Assembly: GCA_030530045.1 (NCBI GenBank) | Contig: JAUMVS010000025.1 | Coordinates: 1-14,190 of the forward strand | DNA length: 14,190 bases | Origin: Phoenicibacter congonensis | GTDB lineage: Bacteria; Actinomycetota; Coriobacteriia; Coriobacteriales; Eggerthellaceae | Direction of reading: 5' to 3' | Shown: positions 6,570-14,062 of the stretch, piece by piece | Layout: each line of letters begins with the position of its first letter | How positions within the stretch are numbered: the first letter of the stretch is position 1 | The notes under the pieces: model-generated | What the model saw: the letters and a program-made list of their open reading frames with translations, nothing else | Databases searched by the model: none | Told to the model about the DNA's origin: nothing | Program-made: the position numbers and the translations under genes

Positions 6570-6592
6570 GACGAAGGATTTAGAGCTTCGTC
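6570..6592. terminator. Hairpin at the 3' end of the four-helix membrane gene
   Basis: GACGAAG (6570-6576) pairs with CTTCGTC (6586-6592) around a 9-nt loop, spanning the stop codon of the membrane-protein gene. On the minus strand A-rich sequence follows it rather than a U-run. It is therefore a weak terminator, or a stem that separates that gene from tpiA. Confidence 0.35.
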
Positions 6593-7041
6593 TTTCTGAG
6601 AGAAATAACTTGGTTAGTGAGCACTATATAGTAAATAAAGATGATAATCACGCAAATTTGGACGATTAAACGTGAGTGCATAAAGTCGGTAGTGCCCATG
6701 TAAATTGCGTAGGCAGAAGCGACAATTTGGAGCGCCGTGAGAATGATTGCCAGCCCCACAATGACGTCGGCCAAGCGGCTGCGTTTGCCGCCGTTTGCGA
6801 CGATGACGCCTTTGAGACCTGCAAAAATTTCAAGCAGAAAACACACGACCGCAACGCCAATTGTGACGTTTACGCCGGCAGTTGCGAGATGTGGAGCCAT
6901 GCCTGTGACGTTCACAAGTTGCTCGTAGGTGTAGGCGCCACCAGGAACAGCAACCGAGGTAATCGCGCCAATTAAATCAAGAATTGCACAACCAATAATT
7001 ACATATGATGCGCTTTTTAAATCGCGCTTTGCCTTATCCAT
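6580..7041 (-). CDS. Four-helix integral membrane protein of unknown function
   Basis: I do not recognise this 153-residue protein. Four membrane helices are clear, at about 12-33, 56-78, 91-113 and 124-143. A basic N-terminus (M-D-K-A-K-R-D-L-K), a basic loop G-G-K-R-S-R after helix 2, and a basic C-terminus (L-R-K-T-K-L) place both ends and the middle loop in the cytoplasm. I chose the ATG at 7041 because AGAAAGG stands 8 nt upstream. The frame extends nine codons further to a TTG that lacks a ribosome binding site. No catalytic motif is visible. It diverges from nnrD and lies just upstream of tpiA, which may be incidental. It could be a small sensor or transporter accessory; nothing decides this. 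Confidence 0.75.
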   Translation of the reverse strand: MDKAKRDLKSASYVIIGCAILDLIGAITSVAVPGGAYTYEQLVNVTGMAPHLATAGVNVTIGVAVVCFLLEIFAGLKGVIVANGGKRSRLADVIVGLAIILTALQIVASAYAIYMGTTDFMHSRLIVQICVIIIFIYYIVLTNQVISLRKTKL

Positions 7042-7076
7042 TAACGAAACCTTTCTACCGTTATTCAATGAAAGAA

Positions 7077-7085
7077 ATCATAACA
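7077..7085 (-). promoter_or_regulatory. Extended -10 promoter for the membrane-protein gene
   Basis: On the minus strand TG-T-TATGAT (7085-7077) is an extended -10 element, with TATGAT at 7082-7077. The predicted start is near 7070, giving a leader of about 30 nt that includes AGAAAGG. No good -35 lies 17 nt upstream, which is common for extended -10 promoters. Confidence 0.4.
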
Positions 7086-7131
7086 CACGGGCATTTTGCG
7101 TGGTATCGTTTACAGCAACGAAGGAGGGACT

Positions 7132-8040
7132 ATGCAAGACTACAAATTTTCAGAATGGCTTCCAAAACACGATTCACACGTACATAAATATTCGCGCGGA
7201 CGCGTGGCGGTAATCGGCGGAAGCGACAAATTCCCAGGCGCTGCAATGCTGGCAGCAAAGAGCGCTGCGCGAGCAGGTGCGGGATATGTCACAGCGTTCG
7301 TCCCTGACGCAATTCACAAGCAGTTCCAAATTTCTCTTCCAGAAATTGTCACCTTTGCACTTCCTTCAACAGAAGATGGCTTCATCGGAAAATGCGCTTG
7401 TTCTCACATCGACCTTTCAAAGCAGCACTGCGCACTCTATGGCCCAGGAACGGGAAACGGAAAAACGCAGGCAAAACTTCTGAAAAAATTGCTGCAAGCT
7501 GACATTCCGCTAGTTGTGGATGCCGACATGATTGTCGAGTTAACCGAGCTTGAAAAAGAGCAGGGCGCAAAGCCTTTATATAAAAGATGCAAGCCGCTTG
7601 TCATCACACCTCATCATGGTGAGCTCAAAAAATGGCTGCGCGACATCACGAATGACGACTATAACGAGCTTGAAGATGTTGAGATTGTCTCGAGGGTGCA
7701 GCGCAAGCTTAATGACATCGAAGCCACGAACTTGGTGGTTGTGGCTAAGGGAGAAAGAACGCTTGTCATCACTGCTGAGCAAGTGCTCGAACCAATTCCT
7801 GGAACTGAAACTCTTGCAACTGCTGGCACAGGCGATGTTTTGGCTGGCACGATTGCGGGTCTCATTGCACAAACTCGCCCATTTGACGTGACAGCAACTG
7901 CAAACGTTTGCGCCGCAGCTGTTGAAGTTCACGGCGTCGCAGGCCAAATTGCAGCCACAAAATTTGGGCGTCGCGGAGTCATTGCATCGGATGTTTGCGA
8001 GAACCTCGGGATCGCCGTCGACATGCTGACTGAAGATTAA
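7132..8040 (+). CDS. nnrD: ADP-dependent (S)-NAD(P)H-hydrate dehydratase
   Basis: It repairs hydrated, inactive NAD(P)H by ADP-dependent dehydration in the cytosol. The 302 residues form a ribokinase-like YjeF C-terminal domain: G-R-V-A-V-I-G-G-S (23-31), F-P-G-A-A-M-L-A-A (34-42), L-Y-G-P-G-T-G-N (102-109), V-D-A-D (129-132), I-T-P-H-H-G-E-L (158-165) and the nucleotide and catalytic loop A-G-T-G-D-V-L-A-G (231-239, Asp235). The ATG at 7132 has a strong AAGGAGG 6 nt upstream; the longer frame from a TTG at 7096 does not. In many bacteria this domain is fused behind the NnrE epimerase, but here it stands alone. Its stop codon overlaps the convergent azlD stop. Confidence 0.95.
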   Translation: MQDYKFSEWLPKHDSHVHKYSRGRVAVIGGSDKFPGAAMLAAKSAARAGAGYVTAFVPDAIHKQFQISLPEIVTFALPSTEDGFIGKCACSHIDLSKQHCALYGPGTGNGKTQAKLLKKLLQADIPLVVDADMIVELTELEKEQGAKPLYKRCKPLVITPHHGELKKWLRDITNDDYNELEDVEIVSRVQRKLNDIEATNLVVVAKGERTLVITAEQVLEPIPGTETLATAGTGDVLAGTIAGLIAQTRPFDVTATANVCAAAVEVHGVAGQIAATKFGRRGVIASDVCENLGIAVDMLTED

Positions 8041-8381
8041 AAGACGAAGCCACCTGTGGAAATTGCGTAGAGAACGGCGTAAATTCCGATGCCCGCAAGG
8101 CAGCAAATGATCATCGAGTTTGTTTTCTTTGCGACGTAGAACACGAAAATTGCTGCAAGAATTGGCAGGCAACCTGGCCAAATCCCAACATCGAACATGC
8201 CGACTGAGAAAACGTCGTTAGCAACAAGCGCGCCAAAAGCTGCAGGTGCAATCAAGTTCAAGCAAAGCTTTGTGCGATCCGACATTTGCTTTCCTTTGAG
8301 AACAAATGCAGGCAAAACGCGACATGCAAGCATCGTTACAAAGACAGAACCGAAAAGGATTGCAAACGTGGTCCAACTCAT
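8037..8381 (-). CDS. azlD: AzlD-family branched-chain amino acid transport protein
   Basis: This 114-residue membrane protein has four hydrophobic helices (about 4-26, 37-57, 66-84 and 88-107). It carries the AzlD pattern: a T-x-x-C-R-x-L-P-type N-terminal helix end (here T-M-L-A-C-R-V-L-P, 16-24) followed by L-x-L-I-A-P-A-A-F-G-A-L-V-A. AzlD is the small partner of AzlC in a branched-chain amino-acid exporter. Its ATG overlaps the azlC stop by one base (TAATG), with GGGGAGG 7 nt upstream. The pair is therefore translationally coupled. It converges with nnrD, and TTAA at 8037-8040 supplies both stops. Confidence 0.88.
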   Translation of the reverse strand: MSWTTFAILFGSVFVTMLACRVLPAFVLKGKQMSDRTKLCLNLIAPAAFGALVANDVFSVGMFDVGIWPGCLPILAAIFVFYVAKKTNSMIICCLAGIGIYAVLYAISTGGFVF

Positions 8382-9112
8382 TATTCTGCCTCCCCTTCTG
8401 CGGCTAGTTCGTTTTTATCGCCTTTTAGCTGGGCAAATGCGTAACCACAAATTACGCCCACGATTGCGCCAAGGAAAATTGCAGGGCCTGAAAGTCCAAG
8501 GTTTTTAAAAACCACAACTGCAACAGCAGCAGTGCATGCAGCCAAAAGAGAAGGCTTCGTTTTTACAGAACCAACAACGAGGCAAATGAAAAGCGAAGTC
8601 ATTGCAAACGATGCGATAACAAGCGGAATGTTAAAGATTGGCCCCAGCAAGACGCCGACTACACAAGAGACAGTCCAGCTTGCGTGCGAGAACTCGTTTA
8701 GGAAAATTGCGCGCTCTACGGTCCAGTTGCCCTCTTTGAACTTTGAAATTGAGATGCCAAAAGTTTCATCGGTCACAGTTGCCATGTACCAAAACAGGCG
8801 TGACTTGCGAGATTTTGAACAAAATGGAGCAAGAGCTGCCGAGTAGAGCATTTGGCGTGTGTTCACAAATGACACGCTCGCAAAAACTGAGAGCAAGTCG
8901 GCTCCAGCCAAAAACATGTTAGGAATCATGAATTGACCAGCACCAGAATAAAATAGCCAGCTCAAAATGAAGACTTGCAGCCAATTCATTCCGATTGAGG
9001 CCGAAAGAATTCCGCACGGCAAGCCAATTGCGACGTAGCCGAGCATGACAGGAATCGCGGCCTCAAAAGAGTCGCGCAAAACCTCAAGCGTTATTTTGTC
9101 ATTGCGTTCCAT
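8381..9112 (-). CDS. azlC: AzlC-family branched-chain amino acid permease
   Basis: This is the large subunit of the AzlCD exporter for branched-chain amino acids and analogues such as azaleucine, in the cytoplasmic membrane. Its 243 residues match the family. Hallmarks are G-Y-V-A-I-G-L-P-C-G (25-34), F-Y-S-G-A-G-Q-F (54-61), N-T-R-Q-M-L-Y-S-A (84-92) and T-D-E-T-F-G (114-119). About seven to eight hydrophobic segments precede a charged tail. No clear Shine-Dalgarno precedes the ATG. The short leader of about 17-19 nt predicted from the promoter at 9132-9160 is nearly all A/T. The exact substrate is inferred from the family. Confidence 0.93.
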   Translation of the reverse strand: MERNDKITLEVLRDSFEAAIPVMLGYVAIGLPCGILSASIGMNWLQVFILSWLFYSGAGQFMIPNMFLAGADLLSVFASVSFVNTRQMLYSAALAPFCSKSRKSRLFWYMATVTDETFGISISKFKEGNWTVERAIFLNEFSHASWTVSCVVGVLLGPIFNIPLVIASFAMTSLFICLVVGSVKTKPSLLAACTAAVAVVVFKNLGLSGPAIFLGAIVGVICGYAFAQLKGDKNELAAEGEAE

Positions 9113-9131
9113 AAATTTAAAAACAGCCAGA

Positions 9132-9160
9132 ATACTAACAGGAAAAACTAGTCTTGTAAA
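9132..9160 (-). promoter_or_regulatory. azlCD promoter
   Basis: On the minus strand TTTACA (9160-9155), a 17-nt spacer and TAGTAT (9137-9132) lie just upstream of azlC. The predicted start near 9125-9126 leaves only a short leader. A 13-bp palindrome at 9231-9243 lies about 70 bp further upstream and may be an operator. Confidence 0.6.
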
Positions 9161-9230
9161 ACCTATTTCGACGTTGCGTCAATACTTCTGGAAAACCTGA
9201 CTTTTTTGTTCATTAGAAAACCCAAAACCG

Positions 9231-9243
9231 CAAGGTCACCTTG
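9231..9243. promoter_or_regulatory. Palindrome CAAGGTCACCTTG, possible operator
   Basis: CAAGGT-C-ACCTTG is a perfect 6+6 inverted repeat with a one-base centre, in the 187-nt gap between azlC and the lepA stop. The one-base centre disfavours an RNA hairpin and fits a dimeric DNA-binding protein. azlC systems are often controlled by Lrp/AsnC-type regulators, but no regulator gene is present here. Regulatory use is a guess. Confidence 0.35.
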
Positions 9244-9299
9244 AAAGTTATTACAACAGACTAGCCCTATTAAAAAGAAGCAGAAAAAACCTTTATTGC

Positions 9300-11135
9300 C
9301 TAATCGACTTTAAGGATTGCCATGAACGCTTCTTGTGGAACTTCCACGTTGCCGATTGCTTTCATTCGCTTTTTGCCCTGCTTTTGCTTCTCCAAAAGTT
9401 TGCGTTTACGCGAAATGTCGCCGCCGTAACACTTAGCAAGAACGTCCTTGCGGCGAGCTTTTACAGTTTGACGTGCAAGAACGCGACCGCCAATTGCAGC
9501 TTGGATTGGCACCTCGAAGAGCTGGCGCGGAATGATTTCTTTCAGCTTTTCGCAGAGCACTTTGCCGCGGTCATAGGCTTTATCTTTATGAACAATGAAC
9601 GAAAGCGCGTCAATTGGGTCGCCCGCAAGCAAAATGTCGAGCTTTACCATGTCGGATTTTCTGTAGCCATCGTAGTCGTAATCGAGCGAAGCGTAGCCCT
9701 TTGTGTAGCTTTTTAGCTTGTCGAAAAAGTCCATGATGAGTTCCGAAAGCGGAATGTCCCAAAGCATCTCAACTGTCGTTGATGACAGGTAATTCATGGT
9801 CTTAAAAGTGCCGCGCCTGTCAACTGCAAGATCCATTACCGCACCAACGTAATCAGGCGGAATGAGAATTTTTGCCTTGAGGTAGGGCTCTTCAATTCGC
9901 TCAATTTCGCCTGCGTCAGGCATGTCTTGCGGGCTGGTTACTATGATTGGCTCCAGCTCAGAGCCAGGGCCTTCCGTAACCCCTCGACGATAGACGTGAT
10001 ATTCCACACTCGGTGCAGTCGCGAGCAAGTCAAGCGAAAATTCGCGCTCGAGCCTCTCTTTAATAACCTCCATGTGAAGAAGACCAAGGAAACCAACGCG
10101 GAAACCAAAGCCTAAAGCGCGAGAAGTTTCTGCTTCCCACACAAGGGCAGGGTCGTTTAGCGCGACCTTCTCGAGAGCTTCTTTCAGAGGCTCATATTGG
10201 TCGCTATCAATTGGGAAAAGACCAGTGTAGACCATTGGTTTTGCTTCACGATAACCAGGAAGCGGCTCAACGTCTTTGTTCGAGACGAGTGTGATTGTGT
10301 CACCAACTTTAACTTGGTTTACATCTTTTAGGCCAGTGACGACGTAGCCAACCTCGCCAGCGTTAATTGATGGAAGCGGCTCCTCAACTGGGTGACGTGC
10401 GCCCACTTCTTCAACGACAGCAGTCGTCTTGGTTGCGAGCATTTTGATTTTGTCACCTTTATTTAGCTTGCCGTCTTCAACTTTCACGAGAGCGACAACG
10501 CCACGGTAGGCATCGAAGTAACTATCAAAAATAAGGCCACGTAGCGGGGCATCAGGTCTACCAGTTGGCGCAGGAACGTTATAGACAACCGATTCAAGCA
10601 GGTCGGTAATGCCAGCGCCAGTTTTGCCAGAAGCAAGCACTGCATCATCAGCAGGAATTGCGAGTGACTCCTCAATTTCCTCGCGAACGCGCTCAGGTTC
10701 TGCTGAAGGCAAGTCAATCTTATTAATAACGGGAATGATTTCGAGGTTCGCATTCATTGCAAGCATCGCGTTTGCAACAGTTTGAGCCTCGACACCCTGA
10801 GTAGCATCAACAACAAGAACCGCACCTTCGCACGCCGCTAGCGACCTTGAAACTTCATAGGTAAAGTCAACGTGACCTGGCGTGTCAATCAGGTTTAACT
10901 GGTATTCCTCGCCGTCTTCCGCCATGTAATTCACGCGCACTGCCTGGCTTTTAATCGTAATGCCACGCTCGCGCTCGATGTCCATTTGGTCGAGAAGCTG
11001 AGCTTCCATGTCGCGCTCGGCAACCGTTCCGGTTTGTTCGAGAATGCGGTCAGAAAGCGTTGACTTGCCGTGGTCGATGTGCGCAATGATTGAAAAATTC
11101 CTGATGTGTGATTGGTCTATTGTCAATTTCCTCAT
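9300..11135 (-). CDS. lepA: Translation elongation factor 4 (LepA)
   Basis: This ribosome-binding GTPase acts on elongating or initiating ribosomes at the membrane-cytosol interface. The 611 residues from the ATG at 11135 match the family. GTPase motifs are A-H-I-D-H-G-K-S (18-25), R-G-I-T (57-60), D-T-P-G-H (84-88) and N-K-I-D (138-141). Domain 2 and EF-G-like domains 3 and 5 follow. The LepA-specific C-terminal domain ends with G-G-R-V-L-A-R-Q and the basic K-Q-K-Q-G-K-K-R-M-K motif. AAAAGGA stands close to the ATG, with a short spacing. The frame stays open 51 codons further upstream, but that part is not LepA-like and overlaps the promoter area. The gene diverges from rpsT. No clear terminator follows it. 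Confidence 0.97.
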   Translation of the reverse strand: MRKLTIDQSHIRNFSIIAHIDHGKSTLSDRILEQTGTVAERDMEAQLLDQMDIERERGITIKSQAVRVNYMAEDGEEYQLNLIDTPGHVDFTYEVSRSLAACEGAVLVVDATQGVEAQTVANAMLAMNANLEIIPVINKIDLPSAEPERVREEIEESLAIPADDAVLASGKTGAGITDLLESVVYNVPAPTGRPDAPLRGLIFDSYFDAYRGVVALVKVEDGKLNKGDKIKMLATKTTAVVEEVGARHPVEEPLPSINAGEVGYVVTGLKDVNQVKVGDTITLVSNKDVEPLPGYREAKPMVYTGLFPIDSDQYEPLKEALEKVALNDPALVWEAETSRALGFGFRVGFLGLLHMEVIKERLEREFSLDLLATAPSVEYHVYRRGVTEGPGSELEPIIVTSPQDMPDAGEIERIEEPYLKAKILIPPDYVGAVMDLAVDRRGTFKTMNYLSSTTVEMLWDIPLSELIMDFFDKLKSYTKGYASLDYDYDGYRKSDMVKLDILLAGDPIDALSFIVHKDKAYDRGKVLCEKLKEIIPRQLFEVPIQAAIGGRVLARQTVKARRKDVLAKCYGGDISRKRKLLEKQKQGKKRMKAIGNVEVPQEAFMAILKVD

Positions 11136-11384
11136 TTTCCTTTTAAAACATTCGATTATGATACAATAGTTTTCCCAGTGATGGCGATTAGTGCGACTTG
11201 CGCACACACCGCAGACGGGCTGCAAAAGGTAATCGACACTGGCGACTTTCGGCAAAAATCCTGCGCCGATAAACGAAGAATTAGTCATTCTTTGGTCGCT
11301 CCGTGTTCACGTTCCTAAAAAAGCCCATTTGCATAAATCAAGTCACTTTGAATAATGAGTTTTTTATGAAAGGAACAGACTTAA
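11136..11384. promoter_or_regulatory. Divergent lepA/rpsT promoter region
   Basis: These 249 bases separate two start codons. For rpsT, TTGCAT at 11329-11334 and AATAAT at 11351-11356 are 16 nt apart, giving a start near 11362 and a leader with AAAGGA. For lepA, an A/T-rich minus-strand segment with TATCATAAT about 20-25 nt before the ATG is the best -10 candidate, but no good -35 is seen. No ORF in the gap looks real. Confidence 0.5.
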
Positions 11385-11924
11385 ATGGCAAACATCAAGT
11401 CTCAAAAGAAAAGAATCATCACAAACGAGAAATCTCGCCTGCGTAACCGCGCATACAAAAGCGAGCTCAAGACTGCTACTCGCCGCGTTCGCGAGGCTGT
11501 AGAGGCTGGCAACGGCGCAGAGGCATTCGCAGCTGCTGCAAACGCATGCCGTCTTCTCGACAAGGCAGTTTCAAAGGGTGTTATCAAAAAGAACCAGGCT
11601 GCAAACCGCAAGAGCGGCATCATGAAGCTTGCTAACACTGTTGTAACTGACGCTGACCGCAAGGCATACGAGCCAAAGAAGGGCAAGGCTCCTGAGGCAA
11701 CTGGAAACAAGAAAGCTGCTGCTAAAGCTGCTCGCAAAGAGGAAATGAAGAAGGCTCAGGCAGAAAAAGACAAGCGTCGTGCTGAGCAACAGAAGCTCGA
11801 GGCTGCTGCTGCAAAACGCAAGGCTAAAGAAGAAGAGGAAGCTCGCAAGGCTGAGGAAGAGGCTGCAAAAGCAGCTGCTGAGGCTGAGGCAGCAGAAGGC
11901 GCAAGCGAAGAAGCTGCAGAATAG
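11385..11924 (+). CDS. rpsT: Ribosomal protein S20 with a long Ala/Lys/Glu tail
   Basis: S20 binds 16S rRNA in the body of the 30S subunit and is an early assembly protein. Residues 1-87 are a full S20: M-A-N-I-K-S-Q-K-K-R start, R-N-R-A-Y-K-S, and K-G-V-I-K-K-N-Q-A-A-N-R-K-S-G. A usual S20 ends here at about 85-90 residues, but this frame continues to 179. The extra 92 residues are low-complexity: basic Lys/Ala/Arg at about 94-135, then Glu/Ala at about 136-179. They are likely a single long charged helix or disordered. The reading frame is intact across the junction. AAAGGA lies 10 nt before the ATG, a slightly long spacing. A strong terminator follows at 12028. The role of the tail is unknown. 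Confidence 0.95.
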   Translation: MANIKSQKKRIITNEKSRLRNRAYKSELKTATRRVREAVEAGNGAEAFAAAANACRLLDKAVSKGVIKKNQAANRKSGIMKLANTVVTDADRKAYEPKKGKAPEATGNKKAAAKAARKEEMKKAQAEKDKRRAEQQKLEAAAAKRKAKEEEEARKAEEEAAKAAAEAEAAEGASEEAAE

Positions 11925-12027
11925 TTTCTGCTTTTTCAACTTTAAAAATGCAGCGAGCGCTGACGTTTTCTTAAAAAGGAAAATTGGCAAGCGAATAATA
12001 TACGTTGTATATAAAAAATTCAAATGG

Positions 12028-12054
12028 GCGGTCGGGTTTTCCGGCCGCTTTTTT
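12028..12054 (+). terminator. Intrinsic terminator after rpsT
   Basis: GCGGTCGG pairs with CCGGCCGC (8 bp, one T-G) around GTTTT, followed directly by six T residues. It lies 104 nt past the rpsT stop. It separates rpsT from the lipoprotein gene that starts at 12114. Confidence 0.92.
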
Positions 12055-12113
12055 ATATGATTTAAGAAATGAGATTTCGTCCATCATCCCCTAACTTTTG
12101 AAAAGAGTTTGCC

Positions 12114-13040
12114 ATGATTAACACTTCCAAAAAATCATGCATTACAAAAATAGTTGCTGTGCTTGCGGCTTTCTTGCTCGCGATTTCTGCGCTGTTCGTG
12201 AGCGGTTGCACTAAGGTAAACGTCAACTTCACCGACTCAAGCAGCAAAGCACAGGCTGCAAATTTTTCAAGCACAGGCGAGCTGAAGGTACGCTTCGTTG
12301 ATGTCGGGCAAGGCGACTGCGCACTCATTTCATTTGATAACCATTGGATGATGATTGACGGCGGAAAGCCAAGCGCATCTTCTGTTGTGCACACCGTTCT
12401 CAATCGCCTGGGTGTAACTGAGATTGAATACATGGTTGCAAGCCACCCTGACTCCGACCATTCTGGCGGTCTTGCAGGTGCTCTCAACCTGGTCAAAGTT
12501 GATCATTTCATGTGCTCAACCACAGAATCGGACACAACAACCTGGAAAAACATAAAAAAGCAAGTTGAAGAGCAAGGTCTTGAAATCGAGGTTCCAAAAG
12601 TCGGCGACACTTTCAAGCTCGGCGACGCAACAGTAACCATTCTTGGTCCGACCGACACGTTTGAGAGCGACAATAACAACTCAATCGTTTTGAGAATTGA
12701 TTATGGCAACAAATCGTTCTTGTTCACTGGCGACATGGAGCATGAATCAGAAAACTCAATGCTCAAAGCTGGAACTAACGTGAAAGCTGACGTGCTAAAA
12801 GTTTCGCATCACGGCTCAAGAACAGCATCAAGCGTTAAATTCCTGAAGCAAGTTAGCCCAGAGTATGCGGTAATTTCATGCGGAAAAGACAACGATTATG
12901 GTCACCCTCATGAAGAAACGCTCAAACATTTAAAGAAGGTTAACACGACAGTTCTCAGAACCGATGAGCTTGGTGACATTATTTTCACGACCGATGGAAA
13001 TTCGCTAGACTACACTTCCACCGACAAAATTACAGAGTAA
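12114..13040 (+). CDS. ComEC-like metallo-beta-lactamase-fold lipoprotein
   Basis: This 308-residue exported lipoprotein has a basic start, a hydrophobic core at 13-28 and a lipobox V-S-G-C with Cys32. A short Ser-rich spacer precedes a metallo-beta-lactamase fold from about 56. It shows V-D-V-G-Q-G-D (62-68), I-D-G-G-K (81-85), metal ligands in S-H-P-D-S-D-H (H111, D113, D115, H116), T-G-D-M (D207), S-H-H-G-S (H232/H233) and Y-G-H-P-H (262-266). These motifs are those of the C-terminal domain of the DNA-uptake channel ComEC, a presumed nuclease. The ComEC transmembrane part is absent here. The protein would sit outside the membrane and may hydrolyse DNA or another phosphodiester; the substrate is unknown. 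AAGAG is a weak ribosome site. Its stop lies one base from the convergent holA stop. Confidence 0.9.
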   Translation: MINTSKKSCITKIVAVLAAFLLAISALFVSGCTKVNVNFTDSSSKAQAANFSSTGELKVRFVDVGQGDCALISFDNHWMMIDGGKPSASSVVHTVLNRLGVTEIEYMVASHPDSDHSGGLAGALNLVKVDHFMCSTTESDTTTWKNIKKQVEEQGLEIEVPKVGDTFKLGDATVTILGPTDTFESDNNNSIVLRIDYGNKSFLFTGDMEHESENSMLKAGTNVKADVLKVSHHGSRTASSVKFLKQVSPEYAVISCGKDNDYGHPHEETLKHLKKVNTTVLRTDELGDIIFTTDGNSLDYTSTDKITE

Positions 13041-13041
13041 A

Positions 13042-14028
13042 TTACTGACTTAAAGTGCGGGCAAGCCAAAGCGTGAGCACAGCCATTTGGTTGCTTCCGC
13101 TTTTCATGTCTTTTTCTGCCTGAACAGAAGATTTGATTGCCTCGCGAAGCTCTTCCATTGAAAATTGGCGAGCCCATTGAAAGTGATTCTTAACGCGCCA
13201 CGACTGGTTAATTCCAAGCTCTTGCATGAGTTCGTTCGTAGCTCCTGCCCCGTGTGCAGCAGCAATTTCTTTTGCGCAAATGAGTTCGCGAATTCTGTTC
13301 ACCGTAACAGTCAAAAGGCCGATTGCATCCATTCCTTCGACCCGCGGCAATAGTTCCATTACTTTAATAATGTTTCGAGCCGAGAACGCATCGACCACTA
13401 CCCAAGGCGTAACTTTTGCAGAAAGGGACACGAGCGACTCAACTTCTGCCTCACTAATTGGGCTTGAAGTTGTGTGAGAAGCCAGGATTTTTTCAAGCTC
13501 TTTGCTGATTGCAACTGTGTTTTTGCCAGTTAGCGCCACTAACTTCTCCGCTGCAGGGTTCGTGATTTTTGCACCTTTTGAAGCCGCAACCGACGTTGCA
13601 AAGTTAACAAACTCCCACGCTTTTGGCGATGAGCACTCAACGATTGTTTTTCCGCCGTCGCCTGCTTTAGCAGTGTTTTTATAAAGGCGCGTGTTTTTCG
13701 CAAGCGAAGTTGCAAGCATGACGAGAATCGACATGTCGCTTGGTTCCGCGACATAATCGGCCAAAACGTTTAGCTCGGGAGTTTCATATTTTTCAAGATT
13801 CTTAATGATGACCAGGCGTTTTTCGCTTGCAAAAGGAAGCGTCAAACAAGCACTCACCGCACGTTCTGGCGTGTGAGCCTCACCCTCAAACACATCGGTG
13901 TTGATTGTCATTTCGCCATATTTTTCGCAGCTCTTTTTAAGACGCGTGAGCATCTCTTCTTTCTTCTGCTCGTCGTCGCCCACAAAAAGGTACACCGGTT
14001 GGTGAATTGTTTGTTTCGTGCTGGTCAT
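13042..14028 (-). CDS. holA: DNA polymerase III subunit delta
   Basis: Delta opens the beta sliding clamp as part of the clamp loader during replication. The 328 residues match the family. Typical features are the N-terminal Y-L-F-V-G-D-D-E (13-20), L-P-F-A-S-E-K-R-L-V-I-I-K-N (64-77), and a C-terminal collar domain with the pattern N-H-F-Q-W-A-R-Q-F-S followed by E-L-R-E-A-I-K and D-M-K-S-G. No Shine-Dalgarno precedes the ATG at 14028. A minus-strand extended -10 (TG-A-TTATAC) lies about 28 nt upstream, so the leader is short. holA next to rpsT, lepA and a ComEC-type gene is a conserved neighbourhood, though the strands here are rearranged. Confidence 0.92.
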   Translation of the reverse strand: MTSTKQTIHQPVYLFVGDDEQKKEEMLTRLKKSCEKYGEMTINTDVFEGEAHTPERAVSACLTLPFASEKRLVIIKNLEKYETPELNVLADYVAEPSDMSILVMLATSLAKNTRLYKNTAKAGDGGKTIVECSSPKAWEFVNFATSVAASKGAKITNPAAEKLVALTGKNTVAISKELEKILASHTTSSPISEAEVESLVSLSAKVTPWVVVDAFSARNIIKVMELLPRVEGMDAIGLLTVTVNRIRELICAKEIAAAHGAGATNELMQELGINQSWRVKNHFQWARQFSMEELREAIKSSVQAEKDMKSGSNQMAVLTLWLARTLSQ

Positions 14029-14054
14029 ATTTTCATTTTAGCATCGCCATGAAA

Positions 14055-14062
14055 TGTATAAT
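14055..14062. promoter_or_regulatory. Overlapping divergent -10 elements
   Basis: The same 8 bp reads TGTATAAT on the plus strand (TATAAT at 14057-14062, start near 14069) and ATTATACA on the minus strand (TATACA or extended TGA-TTATAC, start near 14049). The plus side would serve the probable ligase gene and the minus side holA. No strong -35 is seen on either strand. Confidence 0.45.

Noticed and set aside
7096..7131. N-terminal extension of nnrD by 12 codons
   Set aside because: It begins at a TTG without a ribosome site, while the ATG at 7132 has AAGGAGG at the right distance, and the YjeF domain begins after it.
7576..8181. 201-codon minus-strand ORF over nnrD and azlD
   Set aside because: It is antisense to nnrD and overlaps azlD in another frame. 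Its composition (many Cys, Asn and Arg) is typical of a shadow frame.
11136..11288. 51-codon upstream extension of lepA
   Set aside because: The extra residues are unlike LepA, and the frame crosses the probable promoter area. The ATG at 11135 gives the normal family start.
11571..12023. 150-codon minus-strand ORF opposite rpsT
   Set aside because: Its Phe/Leu/Ser-rich sequence is just the complement of the Lys/Ala/Glu codons of the S20 tail.
11985..12054. Promoter-like TTGGCA and TATATA just before the rpsT terminator, as a second small RNA
   Set aside because: The product would be only about 30 nt and nearly all terminator. An A/T-rich 3' untranslated region explains the match better.
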